Shown here: piece by piece, positions 25,204 to 33,326 of the stretch
How positions within the stretch are numbered: the stretch's first letter is position 1
Layout of the letters: the number at the start of each line of letters is the position of its first letter
Assembly: GCF_014648995.1 (NCBI RefSeq)
Contig: NZ_BMSE01000002.1
Coordinates: 744,001-808,000 of the forward strand
Source of the DNA: Streptomyces massasporeus
GTDB taxonomy: Bacteria; Actinomycetota; Actinomycetes; Streptomycetales; Streptomycetaceae
Reading direction: 5' to 3'
Length of the DNA stretch: 64,000 nt
The notes under the pieces: generated by a model
Told to the model about the DNA's origin: nothing
The model's input: only the letters and a program-made list of their open reading frames with translations
The model's database searches: none
Position numbers and translations under genes: made by a program

Positions 25204-26433
25204 TCAGCCGGTGAGCGACTTGCCGTCCGTGGTGTCATGGGCCAGGGCGCGGATCGCCCGGAGGTCCTCCGGGCGGCGCAGCACCCGGGACACGGCGCCG
25301 ATCTCGCGCAGCAGGTCCGTGGTGTCGCGGGCACCGGTGCCCGCGTCCTCCCCGGTCCGGTTCCTGGCGTCGACCGCGTCCAGGATCGCCGCGGTGGCTG
25401 CGAGTGCCTTCGCCAGGTCGGGCGGGTGGCCGAGGGCGAGGGCGGCATGGTGGAACCGTTCGCGCCGGTCCTCGTCGATGTGCCGGGCGAGCGGCAGCAG
25501 CACGTCGCGGATGAACGTCTCCCGGCGCACCAGCCGCAGTTCCGGCGTCGCACGCAGCAGGAACGGGACCCCTGCGCCGTTGACCGTCTTCATCAGCAGG
25601 TACAGCGGCCGCAGTTCGTGGAGGGCGAGCCGGACGTGCCAGCGGCCGTGCAGGTACTGCCCGGCGTGCGGGAGGATGAAGCCGACCGCGATGAGCACGG
25701 CGGACAGGCAGGCGAGCGGCGGGGCGACGGCCGTGCTCAGCCAGTCCACGTTCCGCCCGGCCCAACGGGCCACCACGGCACTGATCTTGGCGGCGTCGAA
25801 GAACAACTGCGCCGCGTAGCCCACGCCGAGGAACTTCAGCCCCCAGCGCAGCAGCGAGTCGAGCCCGTCCGTGCGCACCCAGTTCCAGATCAGCCCGTTG
25901 GTGACCAGTGCGGCCAGGGTGTGCGCGAGCAGGTAGAGCACGATCATCTCGCGCATGAACGGGGTGTTCGCGTAGTACGTGTCGAGATCCCGCAGCCGCT
26001 CCTCCGGTACGTCCGCGAGAGCGAACAGCACCCACATCGCGACGATCACACTCGCATAGACCACCACGACCCCCCGCATCGCGCGCCGGGTGTGGTCCGA
26101 GCGGTCGGACAGGCCGTTGCGCCAGGAGATGATCAGCAGCAGGCAGGAGGCGCAGAACGCGGTGAGCAGCGAGTAGACCCAGGGGCCGGAGAAGTTCGCG
26201 ACCCCGGTGAGCCGGTTGACCCGGGCGATCGTCGACGGCGCCACGAAGACGAACACCGCGCAGGCGAGCAGCAGCAGCCCGCCGACCGCGCGCAGCAGCG
26301 GGTCCTTCCAGAGCCGGATGATGCTCGGCAGCTTGATGGCCAGGGCGGCGGCGAGGACCCCCGCGGGGATCCACCAGAAGTTCGGATAGAACTGGTTGAC
26401 GAACTCGGCCGGGGTGAGCGCCACCGTCGTCAC
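25204..26433 (-). CDS. MAB_1171c-like polytopic membrane protein
   Basis: A 409-residue protein with about seven hydrophobic helices in the first 250 residues (for example WWIPAGVLAAALAIKL, VGGLLLLACAVFVFV and LACLSAVLIAVGFILPHAG), then a cytoplasmic helical domain rich in Arg and His. The layout fits the family named after Mycobacterium abscessus MAB_1171c, listed as putative transporters without a known substrate. The GTG at 26433 overlaps the ImmA/IrrE stop as GTGA and follows GGAGG by nine bases. Similar pairs with ImmA/IrrE genes recur in Streptomyces, so the peptidase may act on or with this protein. Confidence 0.72.
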   Translation of the reverse strand: MTTVALTPAEFVNQFYPNFWWIPAGVLAAALAIKLPSIIRLWKDPLLRAVGGLLLLACAVFVFVAPSTIARVNRLTGVANFSGPWVYSLLTAFCASCLLLIISWRNGLSDRSDHTRRAMRGVVVVYASVIVAMWVLFALADVPEERLRDLDTYYANTPFMREMIVLYLLAHTLAALVTNGLIWNWVRTDGLDSLLRWGLKFLGVGYAAQLFFDAAKISAVVARWAGRNVDWLSTAVAPPLACLSAVLIAVGFILPHAGQYLHGRWHVRLALHELRPLYLLMKTVNGAGVPFLLRATPELRLVRRETFIRDVLLPLARHIDEDRRERFHHAALALGHPPDLAKALAATAAILDAVDARNRTGEDAGTGARDTTDLLREIGAVSRVLRRPEDLRAIRALAHDTTDGKSLTG

Positions 26434-27041
26434 GGGGCCGCACCTCCTCGCGGTCCCCGGTAGCCCAGTGACCGCTGCAGGGGTTCGAGGGGTACGTCCG
26501 GTCCGCGTCCGCCCGGCAGCAGTGCCCGGCAGCGCGCCGCCAGTTGATGTCCGAAGGCGTCGGCCTCGGACTCGTCCCGTTCCCGGGAGCCGTTGCGGGC
26601 GGCCACGGTCAGCGCGATGTCCTCCCACCCCGGCCGGTCGGCGAACGCGTCGGCCGCCGCCGCACCCGCCCCCGGGTGATGGCGGTGCCCCGCGTGCAGA
26701 TGCCACAGCTCGTGCCCGAGTATGACCAGTTGCTGCACGGCCTCGGCCCGTTCCTCGACGATGACGAGGTCGAAGTCCTGGAACTCCACCCACAGGCCGG
26801 TCACTTCGATCTCGTCCGGGAAGCGTTCGAAGCGGAGCTCGACGGGCCGTCCGCCGCGCCGGGAGCTCATCTCCTCGCACAGCGCCCGGCACAGCGACCG
26901 TACGTCGGTGGGGTAGCGGGGTCTCGCCCGGACCGCGGTGGCGAGCTCGGCGGCCAGGCCGCGCAGGGCTGAGCCACTGCGTGGGCGCCTGAGCGCGGCG
27001 GTGACTCGGGCGGCCCTGATCCGCGCGCCCGCGATGTCCAT
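26430..27041 (-). CDS. ImmA/IrrE-family zinc peptidase
   Basis: A 203-residue soluble protein. The zinc motif is GHELWHLHAGH, with HExxH at residues 110-114, and the downstream ERDESEADAFGHQLA (about 154-167) supplies the third ligand. ImmA/IrrE peptidases cleave a partner helix-turn-helix repressor to switch on mobile-element or stress genes. No such repressor is adjacent, since the next gene upstream is a divergent sugar-binding protein. The target may therefore be encoded elsewhere. The ATG at 27041 follows GGGGGAG. Confidence 0.8.
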   Translation of the reverse strand: MDIAGARIRAARVTAALRRPRSGSALRGLAAELATAVRARPRYPTDVRSLCRALCEEMSSRRGGRPVELRFERFPDEIEVTGLWVEFQDFDLVIVEERAEAVQQLVILGHELWHLHAGHRHHPGAGAAAADAFADRPGWEDIALTVAARNGSRERDESEADAFGHQLAARCRALLPGGRGPDVPLEPLQRSLGYRGPRGGAAP

Positions 27042-27204
27042 CGCTCCCCCTTCTCACCGCCGGCCCGTCGACCGACGACGGCCCTGCCGGCGCGTCCGAG
27101 ACTACGCGCCCGAAAGTGTGCGCGTCATGCGATCCGACGTCCGATGTTCAACGCGGAACGACCGTTCCTGCCCGGAACGTCCTGTCCGAAATCTGGCCGG
27201 ACCA

Positions 27205-27271
27205 TTGACGCGCAAGCGCTTCGAATTTACGGTCCCGTTCGAAGTAACGAGCGCCATCCGAAATACCGAAC
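27205..27271 (+). promoter_or_regulatory. Promoter and operators of the arabinan ABC operon
   Basis: TTGACG (27205-27210) and TACGGT (27228-27233) are 17 bp apart. GTTCGAAG lies at 27237-27244 around the start of transcription, and CCGAAATACCGAAC at 27258-27271 in the leader. From GGACCATTGACGCGCAA through GTTCGAA this promoter is nearly the same as the one at 43361-43406 before the GH43 genes, so both should answer to the same regulator. Confidence 0.7.
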
Positions 27272-27302
27272 GGTTTCTGATCATCGATCGTAAGGGCAGG
27301 GC

Positions 27303-28658
27303 ATGGGACGACCTGACCTGAACCGCAGGCAGCTTCTGGGCGGGCTCGGCGGCCTCTTCGTCGCGAGCAGCTTCGGCTTCGCCGCGCTCGGCACCGGCGC
27401 CGACGCACTCGCCTCCGACGCCGACACCCGGGTGCGCTACTGGAACCTCTTCAGCGGCGGCGACGGCTCCAACATGATCGCGATGCTGGACGCCTTCCGT
27501 GAGGCCAACCCGGACATCGCCGTCAAGGACTCCACCCTCCAGTGGGGCAGCCCCTTCTACACCAAACTCGCCATGGCGGCGGCGGGCAACCGCGCCCCCG
27601 ACCTCGGCGTCATGCACCTCGGCCGCGTCACCGGCTTCGCACCCGGCCGCCTCCTCGACCCCTGGGACGTCGGCCTGCTCGCCAAGTACGGCGTCCGGGA
27701 GCAGGACTACAACCCCACCCTGTGGAAGCGCGGCGTCATCGACGGCAAGCTCTACGCCCTCCCGCTCGACATCCACGTCCAGCTCTGCTTCTACCGCAAG
27801 GACGTCCTGAAGAAGGCGGGGCTGCTCGGCGACGACGGCCGGATCGTGCCCGTCACCTCCACCGACGAGTGGTTCGACGTCCTGAAGGAGGCCAAGCGGG
27901 CCACGAAGAAGGGGCTTCAGACCATCGGCATGTGGAACGCCGACCAGAACTTCCAGTGGTGGTTCTTCGTCGCCTTCTACACCCAGCTCGGCGGCACCTG
28001 GTTCAACGCCGCCGACACCGAGGTCACCTTCGACACCGACAAGGCCGTCCAGGTCCTTCGGTTCCTGCGCCGGCACGTCACCGACGGGTACTCCGACCCG
28101 GGCTTCGGAGGCCTCGCGAGCGCCGAACAGTTCATCAACGGCTCCCCTTTCGTCTGGGAGGGCAACTGGTCGGTCCCGGTCTACTCCGGAGCGAAGCTCG
28201 ACTACGGAGCGACCCCCCTGCCGCCCGTCTTCGGCAAGCAGGCCACCCACGCCGAGTCCCACGCCTTCGTCCTGCCGCACCAGTCCGACCGCGGCGGCGC
28301 CGCCAACGAGGCCGCCCACCGGCTCGCCGCCTACGTCGTCCAGCACGCCCGGCAGTGGGCGGCCGGCGGCCACATCCCCGCGTACACCCCCACCCTGTCC
28401 ACGGCGGCGTACAAGAAGCTGGACCCGCAGAGCGAGTACGTCTCCGCCATGGACCACCAGGCCACCGAGCCCAAGGTGTGGTTCGCGGGCTCCACCGGCA
28501 TCCTCGCCCAGCGCGTCGGCCCCCTCGTGGTCTCCTCGACGATGGGCTCCGCCAAGCCGGAGACCGCGGCCGACCGCATGAAGAGGGCGCTCACCCAGCT
28601 CCTCGCCACGAAGAACCCCATGGACGGGAAGACCGCCGCAGAAGGAGGTGCCGTCTGA
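27303..28658 (+). CDS. Sugar ABC transporter solute-binding protein, Tat-type signal
   Basis: A 451-residue family 1 (MalE-like) binding protein. The N-terminus has the twin-arginine pattern NRRQLLGGLGGLFV and a hydrophobic stretch ending near ALAS, with no lipobox cysteine in view, so anchoring is unclear. The mature part has VRYWNLFSGGDG, WKRGVIDGKLYALPLDIH and WEGNWSVPV. It is the first gene of an operon with two permeases and a GH51 enzyme, so arabino-oligosaccharides are the likely ligand. No ATPase gene is present; Streptomyces sugar importers usually borrow the shared MsiK ATPase. The stop overlaps the next ATG by one base. Confidence 0.85.
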   Translation: MGRPDLNRRQLLGGLGGLFVASSFGFAALGTGADALASDADTRVRYWNLFSGGDGSNMIAMLDAFREANPDIAVKDSTLQWGSPFYTKLAMAAAGNRAPDLGVMHLGRVTGFAPGRLLDPWDVGLLAKYGVREQDYNPTLWKRGVIDGKLYALPLDIHVQLCFYRKDVLKKAGLLGDDGRIVPVTSTDEWFDVLKEAKRATKKGLQTIGMWNADQNFQWWFFVAFYTQLGGTWFNAADTEVTFDTDKAVQVLRFLRRHVTDGYSDPGFGGLASAEQFINGSPFVWEGNWSVPVYSGAKLDYGATPLPPVFGKQATHAESHAFVLPHQSDRGGAANEAAHRLAAYVVQHARQWAAGGHIPAYTPTLSTAAYKKLDPQSEYVSAMDHQATEPKVWFAGSTGILAQRVGPLVVSSTMGSAKPETAADRMKRALTQLLATKNPMDGKTAAEGGAV

Positions 28659-29596
28659 TGGCGACCAGCGCCCACACCCTCGCCGCACCCGCACGCGCGA
28701 GGACCGCCGCCGGCAGTGCCACCCTCCGCCGCAAACAGGGCTTCCAGCACGGCGGCTGGTTCGTCGCCCCGTTCCTGCTGCTCTTCGCCGTGTTCGTGAT
28801 CTGGCCGCTGCTGCGCGGCGTCTACCTCAGCTTCACCGACGCCAACATCACGGGCGAGGGCGCGAGCTTCGTCGGCCTCGACAACTACCGTGAGGCCCTG
28901 GACGACCCCCTGGTGTGGGACTCCCTCGGCCACAGCGCGTACTTCACGCTCCTGGTCGTCCCCTGCATCACCGTCCTCGCCTTCCTCCTCGCGATGCTCG
29001 CCCACCACATCGAACGCGGCAAGTGGCTGTGGCGGCTCTGCTTCTTCGCCCCGTTCCTGCTGCCGTCCACCGTCGCGGCCAACCTGTGGCAGTGGCTGTT
29101 CAACCCCGGCACCGGCATGATCGACCACGTCTTCGGCCTGCAGACGCCCTGGCTGACCGACAAGTCCTACGCGATGCTCGCCATCGTCATCACCACCCTG
29201 TGGTGGACCGTCGGCTTCAGCTTCCTGCTCTACCTCGCCGCCCTCCAGGGCATCCCGGACCACCTCTACGAGGCCGCCAGACTGGACGGCGCGAACGCCT
29301 GGCACCGCACGGTCCACATCACCCTGCCGATGCTGCGCACCATCACCGGCCTGGTCATCGCCCTCCAGGTCCTCGCCTCGCTCCAGATCTTCGACCAGGC
29401 CGTCGTGATGATGGACTTCCTCCCCGGACCCGAGGGATCGACCCGCACCTTCGTGCAGTACACCCTCGAAGAGGGCTTCACCAGCTACCGCGTGGGCTAC
29501 GCCTCCGCGATCTCCGTCATCTTCTTCGTGATCATCGCGGCCGTCGCCCTCGCGCGGATGTGGCTGCTGCGCAACGTCAAGGAGACCACCCGATGA
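28658..29596 (+). CDS. ABC sugar permease, MalF type
   Basis: A 312-residue inner-membrane subunit with six or seven helices. The first is FVAPFLLLFAVFVIWPLL, after a basic leader. The EAA loop, which contacts the ATPase, is YEAARLDGANAWHRTVHITLP. It forms a channel with the next gene and takes substrate from the binding protein encoded upstream. GAAGGAGG lies about ten bases before the ATG at 28658. Overlaps of one and four bases with the two neighbours show a tight operon. Confidence 0.88.
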   Translation: MATSAHTLAAPARARTAAGSATLRRKQGFQHGGWFVAPFLLLFAVFVIWPLLRGVYLSFTDANITGEGASFVGLDNYREALDDPLVWDSLGHSAYFTLLVVPCITVLAFLLAMLAHHIERGKWLWRLCFFAPFLLPSTVAANLWQWLFNPGTGMIDHVFGLQTPWLTDKSYAMLAIVITTLWWTVGFSFLLYLAALQGIPDHLYEAARLDGANAWHRTVHITLPMLRTITGLVIALQVLASLQIFDQAVVMMDFLPGPEGSTRTFVQYTLEEGFTSYRVGYASAISVIFFVIIAAVALARMWLLRNVKETTR

Positions 29597-30441
29597 GCAC
29601 GGCCGCACAGCCCCGCAAGCCGTGGACCCCGAGTCAGATCGTCCTGACCCTCCTCGGCGCCGCCGTCTCCGTCATCTTCCTCGCCCCTTTCGCCTGGGGC
29701 CTGTTCACCTCGCTCAAGTCCGAGACCGAGGCGGTCCAGGTCCCGGCGCACTGGCTCCCGAAGGACTGGACGGGCCAGGCCTGGAAGGCCCTGTTCGAGT
29801 CCGGCAACATCACCAACTGGTTCGTGAACTCCCTGGTCGTCTCGGTCTGCGTGACGTCCGTGGTGCTCCTCGTCAGCGCCCTCGCCGGCTACGGCTTCGC
29901 CCGCACCGAGTTCCGCGGCAAGAACGTCCTGATGGGCCTGGTCATGGCGGGCCTGATGATCTCGCCCGCCGTGCTCGGCGTGCCGCTGTTCACCACGGTC
30001 CAGCAGATGGGGATGGTCGACACCTACTGGGGCATGATCCTGCCGCAGTGCGCGCCCGCCGCGATGGTCTACATCCTCTACAAGTTCTTCCAGGGCATCC
30101 CGCGGGAGCTGGAGGAGGCCGCGTTCATCGACGGCGCGGGCCGCTGGCGGGTCTTCTTCACCATCGTCCTCCCGCTCTCCCGCCCCTCCCTCGCCGCGGT
30201 CGGCATCTTCACCTTCATCGCCTCGTGGAACAACTTCCTCTGGCCGTACATGGTGACCAACAACCCCGACCTGATGACCATGCCGAACGGCATCGCGACC
30301 GTCATGAACTCCTACGGCATCCAATGGGCCCAGCTCATGGCCGGCGGCCTGATGGCGGGCCTGCCGCTGATCATCGTCTTCGTCTTCTTCCAGAGGCAGA
30401 TCGTGGCGGGCGTAGCGCACACAGGCCTGGCAGGCCAGTGA
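29593..30441 (+). CDS. ABC sugar permease, MalG type
   Basis: A 282-residue second channel subunit with six helices. The EAA loop is ELEEAAFIDGAGRWRVFFTIVLP, written here as its conserved core EEAAFIDGAG. Other MalG-type features are SALAGYGFARTEFRGK and FIASWNNFLWPYM. The ATG overlaps the preceding stop as ATGA. It pairs with the upstream permease and binding protein to import oligosaccharides, inferred from the adjacent GH51 gene to be arabinose-containing. Confidence 0.88.
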   Translation: MSTAAQPRKPWTPSQIVLTLLGAAVSVIFLAPFAWGLFTSLKSETEAVQVPAHWLPKDWTGQAWKALFESGNITNWFVNSLVVSVCVTSVVLLVSALAGYGFARTEFRGKNVLMGLVMAGLMISPAVLGVPLFTTVQQMGMVDTYWGMILPQCAPAAMVYILYKFFQGIPRELEEAAFIDGAGRWRVFFTIVLPLSRPSLAAVGIFTFIASWNNFLWPYMVTNNPDLMTMPNGIATVMNSYGIQWAQLMAGGLMAGLPLIIVFVFFQRQIVAGVAHTGLAGQ

Positions 30442-30463
30442 TGATTTCGGCTGCCGCGCCGTC

Positions 30464-30560
30464 GTGGTTGCTCGCGCAGTTCCCCGCGCCCCCAAGGGGC
30501 GCGGGGCTGTGCTCAATGTGCGCTCAATGTGCGGCTCCGCCGCGTGGGCGCGACAAGCCA
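30464..30560. repeat. Dispersed Streptomyces hairpin repeat with an 11-bp tandem copy
   Basis: CCCCGCGCCCC (30482-30492) and GGGGCGCGGGG (30496-30506) form an 11-bp stem with a three-base loop. It is followed by GCTCAATGTGC twice in tandem (30511-30521, 30522-30532) and by the GCGGCTCCGCC and GTGGGCGCGAC blocks shared with 15573-15604. It lies between the permease and GH51 genes, where it could stabilise or trim the upstream mRNA, or partly stop transcription. Confidence 0.65.
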
Positions 30561-30614
30561 CGACCCACCCGCAGCCGCCCACGAAAGACGAACCACCCAC
30601 CCCGAAAGGCGAAC

Positions 30615-32126
30615 ATGCACAAGGCCCGCTTCACCCTCGACCCCGCATTCACGGTCGGCGAGGTCAACCCCCGCCTCTTCGGCAGCTTCGTGGAACACCT
30701 CGGCCGCTGCGTCTACACCGGCATCTTCGAACCCGGCCACCCCACCGCGGACGCGGCAGGCCTCCGCCAGGACGTCCTGGACCTCGTCAAGGAACTCGGC
30801 GTCACCGCCATCCGCTACCCCGGCGGCAACTTCGTCTCCGGCTACAAGTGGGAGGACTCGGTCGGCCCGGTCGAGGACCGCCCCCGCCGCCTCGACCTCG
30901 CCTGGCGCTCCACCGAGACCAACCGCTTCGGCCTCTCCGAGTACATCGCCTTCCTGAAGAAGATCGGCCCCCGGGCCGAGCCCATGATGGCCCTCAACCT
31001 CGGCACCCGGGGCGTCGCCGAGGCCCTCGAACTCCAGGAGTACGCCAACCACCCCGCCGGCACGGCCCTGTCCGACCTCCGTGCCGCGCACGGCGACAAG
31101 GACCCCTTCGGCATCACCCTGTGGTGCCTGGGCAACGAGATGGACGGCCCCTGGCAGACCGGCCACAAGACCGCCCAGGAGTACGGCCGGACCGCCGCCG
31201 AGACCGCCCGCGCGATGCGCCAGATCGACCCGGGCGTCGAACTCGTCGCCTGCGGCTCCTCCAGCCAGTCCATGCCGACCTTCGCCGCGTGGGAGGCGAC
31301 GGTCCTGGAGGAGACGTACGACCTCGTCGACTACATCTCCCTGCACGCCTACTACCAGCCCGAGGACGGCGACCTCGACTCCTTCCTGGCCTCCGCCGTC
31401 GACATGGAGTCCTTCATCGAGAACGTGGTCGCCACCGCCGACCACATCGGCGCGAAGCTGAAGTCGAAGAAGAAGATCAACCTCTCCTTCGACGAGTGGA
31501 ACGTCTGGTACATGTCGCAGTGGCACGAGATCGAGAACTCCGGCGCGCGGGACTGGGCCGAGGCCCCGCGCCTCCTGGAGGACAACTACAGCGTCATGGA
31601 CGCGGTCGTCTTCGGCTCGCTCCTCATCGCCCTGCTCCGGCACGCCGACCGTGTCACGGTCGCCTGCCTCGCCCAGCTCGTCAACGTCATCGCGCCGATC
31701 ATGACCGAGCCGGGCGGCCCCGCCTGGCGCCAGACCACGTTCTTCCCGTTCGCGCAGGCGAGCACGTACGGCCGCGGCCAGGTCCTCGACGTCCGCGTGG
31801 ACTCGCCGAAGCACGAGACGAAGAAGTACGGCGAGACGGACCTGCTGCACGCCACCGCCGTGCGTGCCGAGGACGGCACCGTCACCGTCTTCGCCGTCAA
31901 CCGCAGCCGCACCGACGCCCTGCCCCTCGACGTCGCCCTGAGCGGCCTCGACCTCACACGGGTCGTCGAGCACAGCGCCCTCGCGGACGCCGACCCCGAC
32001 GCCCGCAACACCCTCGACGACCCCGAGCGGGTCGCCCCGCACACGGTCGACGGCACGGCTCTCCAGGGCGGTACGCTCAGCGCCGTCCTGGAGCCGCTGT
32101 CCTGGAACGTGATCCGCCTGGCGTGA
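30615..32126 (+). CDS. Intracellular alpha-L-arabinofuranosidase, GH51
   Basis: A 503-residue retaining glycosidase without signal peptide. The acid/base is Glu175 in WCLGNEMDG and the nucleophile Glu294 in SFDEWNVWY, the same numbering as Geobacillus AbfA. It removes terminal arabinofuranosyl units from short arabino-oligosaccharides that the importer encoded upstream brings into the cell. The last 110 residues form the usual beta-sandwich. The ATG at 30615 has GAAAGG six bases upstream. A 173-bp gap with a repeat hairpin separates it from the permease gene, so its level may differ from the transporter. Confidence 0.92.
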   Translation: MHKARFTLDPAFTVGEVNPRLFGSFVEHLGRCVYTGIFEPGHPTADAAGLRQDVLDLVKELGVTAIRYPGGNFVSGYKWEDSVGPVEDRPRRLDLAWRSTETNRFGLSEYIAFLKKIGPRAEPMMALNLGTRGVAEALELQEYANHPAGTALSDLRAAHGDKDPFGITLWCLGNEMDGPWQTGHKTAQEYGRTAAETARAMRQIDPGVELVACGSSSQSMPTFAAWEATVLEETYDLVDYISLHAYYQPEDGDLDSFLASAVDMESFIENVVATADHIGAKLKSKKKINLSFDEWNVWYMSQWHEIENSGARDWAEAPRLLEDNYSVMDAVVFGSLLIALLRHADRVTVACLAQLVNVIAPIMTEPGGPAWRQTTFFPFAQASTYGRGQVLDVRVDSPKHETKKYGETDLLHATAVRAEDGTVTVFAVNRSRTDALPLDVALSGLDLTRVVEHSALADADPDARNTLDDPERVAPHTVDGTALQGGTLSAVLEPLSWNVIRLA

Positions 32127-32135
32127 CGGCCCCGG

Positions 32136-33236
32136 TCAGCGTTCGATGTGCGGCAGGGCGGTCGAGGACGCCGAGGTCGAGGTCGTCCCGACCGCCCAGT
32201 AGCCGTCCGAGCCCGGCACCTTCGCCAGGGCGTTCATGAAGACGGGGGTCGCGGCCACCGGCCCCCGCTCGCTCACCCAGGCCGTGCCGTCCCAGCGCAG
32301 GTAGTGGGCCCGGGTCTGGTCCCAGAAGTCCCAGCCGGCGATCCGGTCGGGCCGTCCCTGCGCGTCGGCGACGATGCCGGACAGCATGCCGACGCCGAAC
32401 GGCGCCTTGACGTACTCCCAAGCGCCGCCGTCACCGCGCAGCAGCAGGACGCCCGGAGGCTTGCCGGGCGGGCCGCCGATGCCGTAGTCGTAGCCCGTCA
32501 GCCAGATGTCGTCGCGGGCGACCGGAAGCAGCCCGGTGAACCCGGCGCGTATGCCGCCGGGTGACGGCAGCACGGTCCAGGCCTCTCCGTCCCAGCGGGC
32601 GACGAGTTCGCCGCCGTAGACCCAGATGTCGCCGCAGAGCGCGCGGTGGATGCCGTAGGGCGGGGTGGTGGTCGTCGCCGGGGGCGCCTCCAGCCAGGTC
32701 CACTTGCCCCGGTGGCCGTGCAGCAGCACCGAGCCGTCGCTGTTCCGGCCGGAGACCCAGACGTGGCCCCGGGGGCCGGTCGTGACGGCGGCCAGGGTGG
32801 TCCCGGTCGCCCCGCGCCCGGGGTAGTCGGTCTCCCGCCAGGTCAGTCCGTCCCATGCGAGGAGCCGGGCGGTGCCGGAGGTGTCGGAGCCGACGGCCCA
32901 GGCGGATCCGTCGGACGCGGCGGCGACCGAGCCCAGGTAGCCGCTGAAGTCAGGGCTGGTGCGCTGCCAGGCCGCGCCGTCCCACACGAGGGCGAGTGCC
33001 ATCCCCCGTACGCCGCCGTTGCGGCCCTCCTCGCCCACGGCCCAGGCGAGGCCGGGGCCCGAGGCCGCCACCCGGCGCAACTGCGCCGCGGGGGTGGCCT
33101 CGGGGGCCGTGACGGCCTGCCACTCACGAGCCTCACCGACCGGGCCGGGAGCCGCCCAGGCCGTCCCGCCCCGCGCCGAGCCGAGCCCGGCCCCGGCCAC
33201 AGCGCCTAATCCGCTGATGAAACGCCGTCTTCGCAC
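32136..33236 (-). CDS. Secreted beta-propeller-like protein, unknown function
   Basis: A 366-residue exported protein. The N-terminus VRRRRFISGLGAVAGAGLG is a twin-arginine-type signal that ends near AWAA. The mature part repeats blocks of the form WDG..W and AWAVG about six times, as in Kelch or sialidase-like propellers. No catalytic residues can be named. The GTG at 33236 follows GGAGGGG by seven bases. It converges on the GH51 gene and lies 90 bp after the start side of GH35's 3' end on the same strand. A carbohydrate-binding or scaffold role is a guess from context. Confidence 0.6.
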   Translation of the reverse strand: MRRRRFISGLGAVAGAGLGSARGGTAWAAPGPVGEAREWQAVTAPEATPAAQLRRVAASGPGLAWAVGEEGRNGGVRGMALALVWDGAAWQRTSPDFSGYLGSVAAASDGSAWAVGSDTSGTARLLAWDGLTWRETDYPGRGATGTTLAAVTTGPRGHVWVSGRNSDGSVLLHGHRGKWTWLEAPPATTTTPPYGIHRALCGDIWVYGGELVARWDGEAWTVLPSPGGIRAGFTGLLPVARDDIWLTGYDYGIGGPPGKPPGVLLLRGDGGAWEYVKAPFGVGMLSGIVADAQGRPDRIAGWDFWDQTRAHYLRWDGTAWVSERGPVAATPVFMNALAKVPGSDGYWAVGTTSTSASSTALPHIER

Positions 33237-33326
33237 GATGTTCCCCTCCCTGCCGGAAGCCCTGAAGGGCCCACACGGTGAACCAGCGTCCCGGACAAGG
33301 CAAGGCAAGGGTACGGCCCGATCCGG

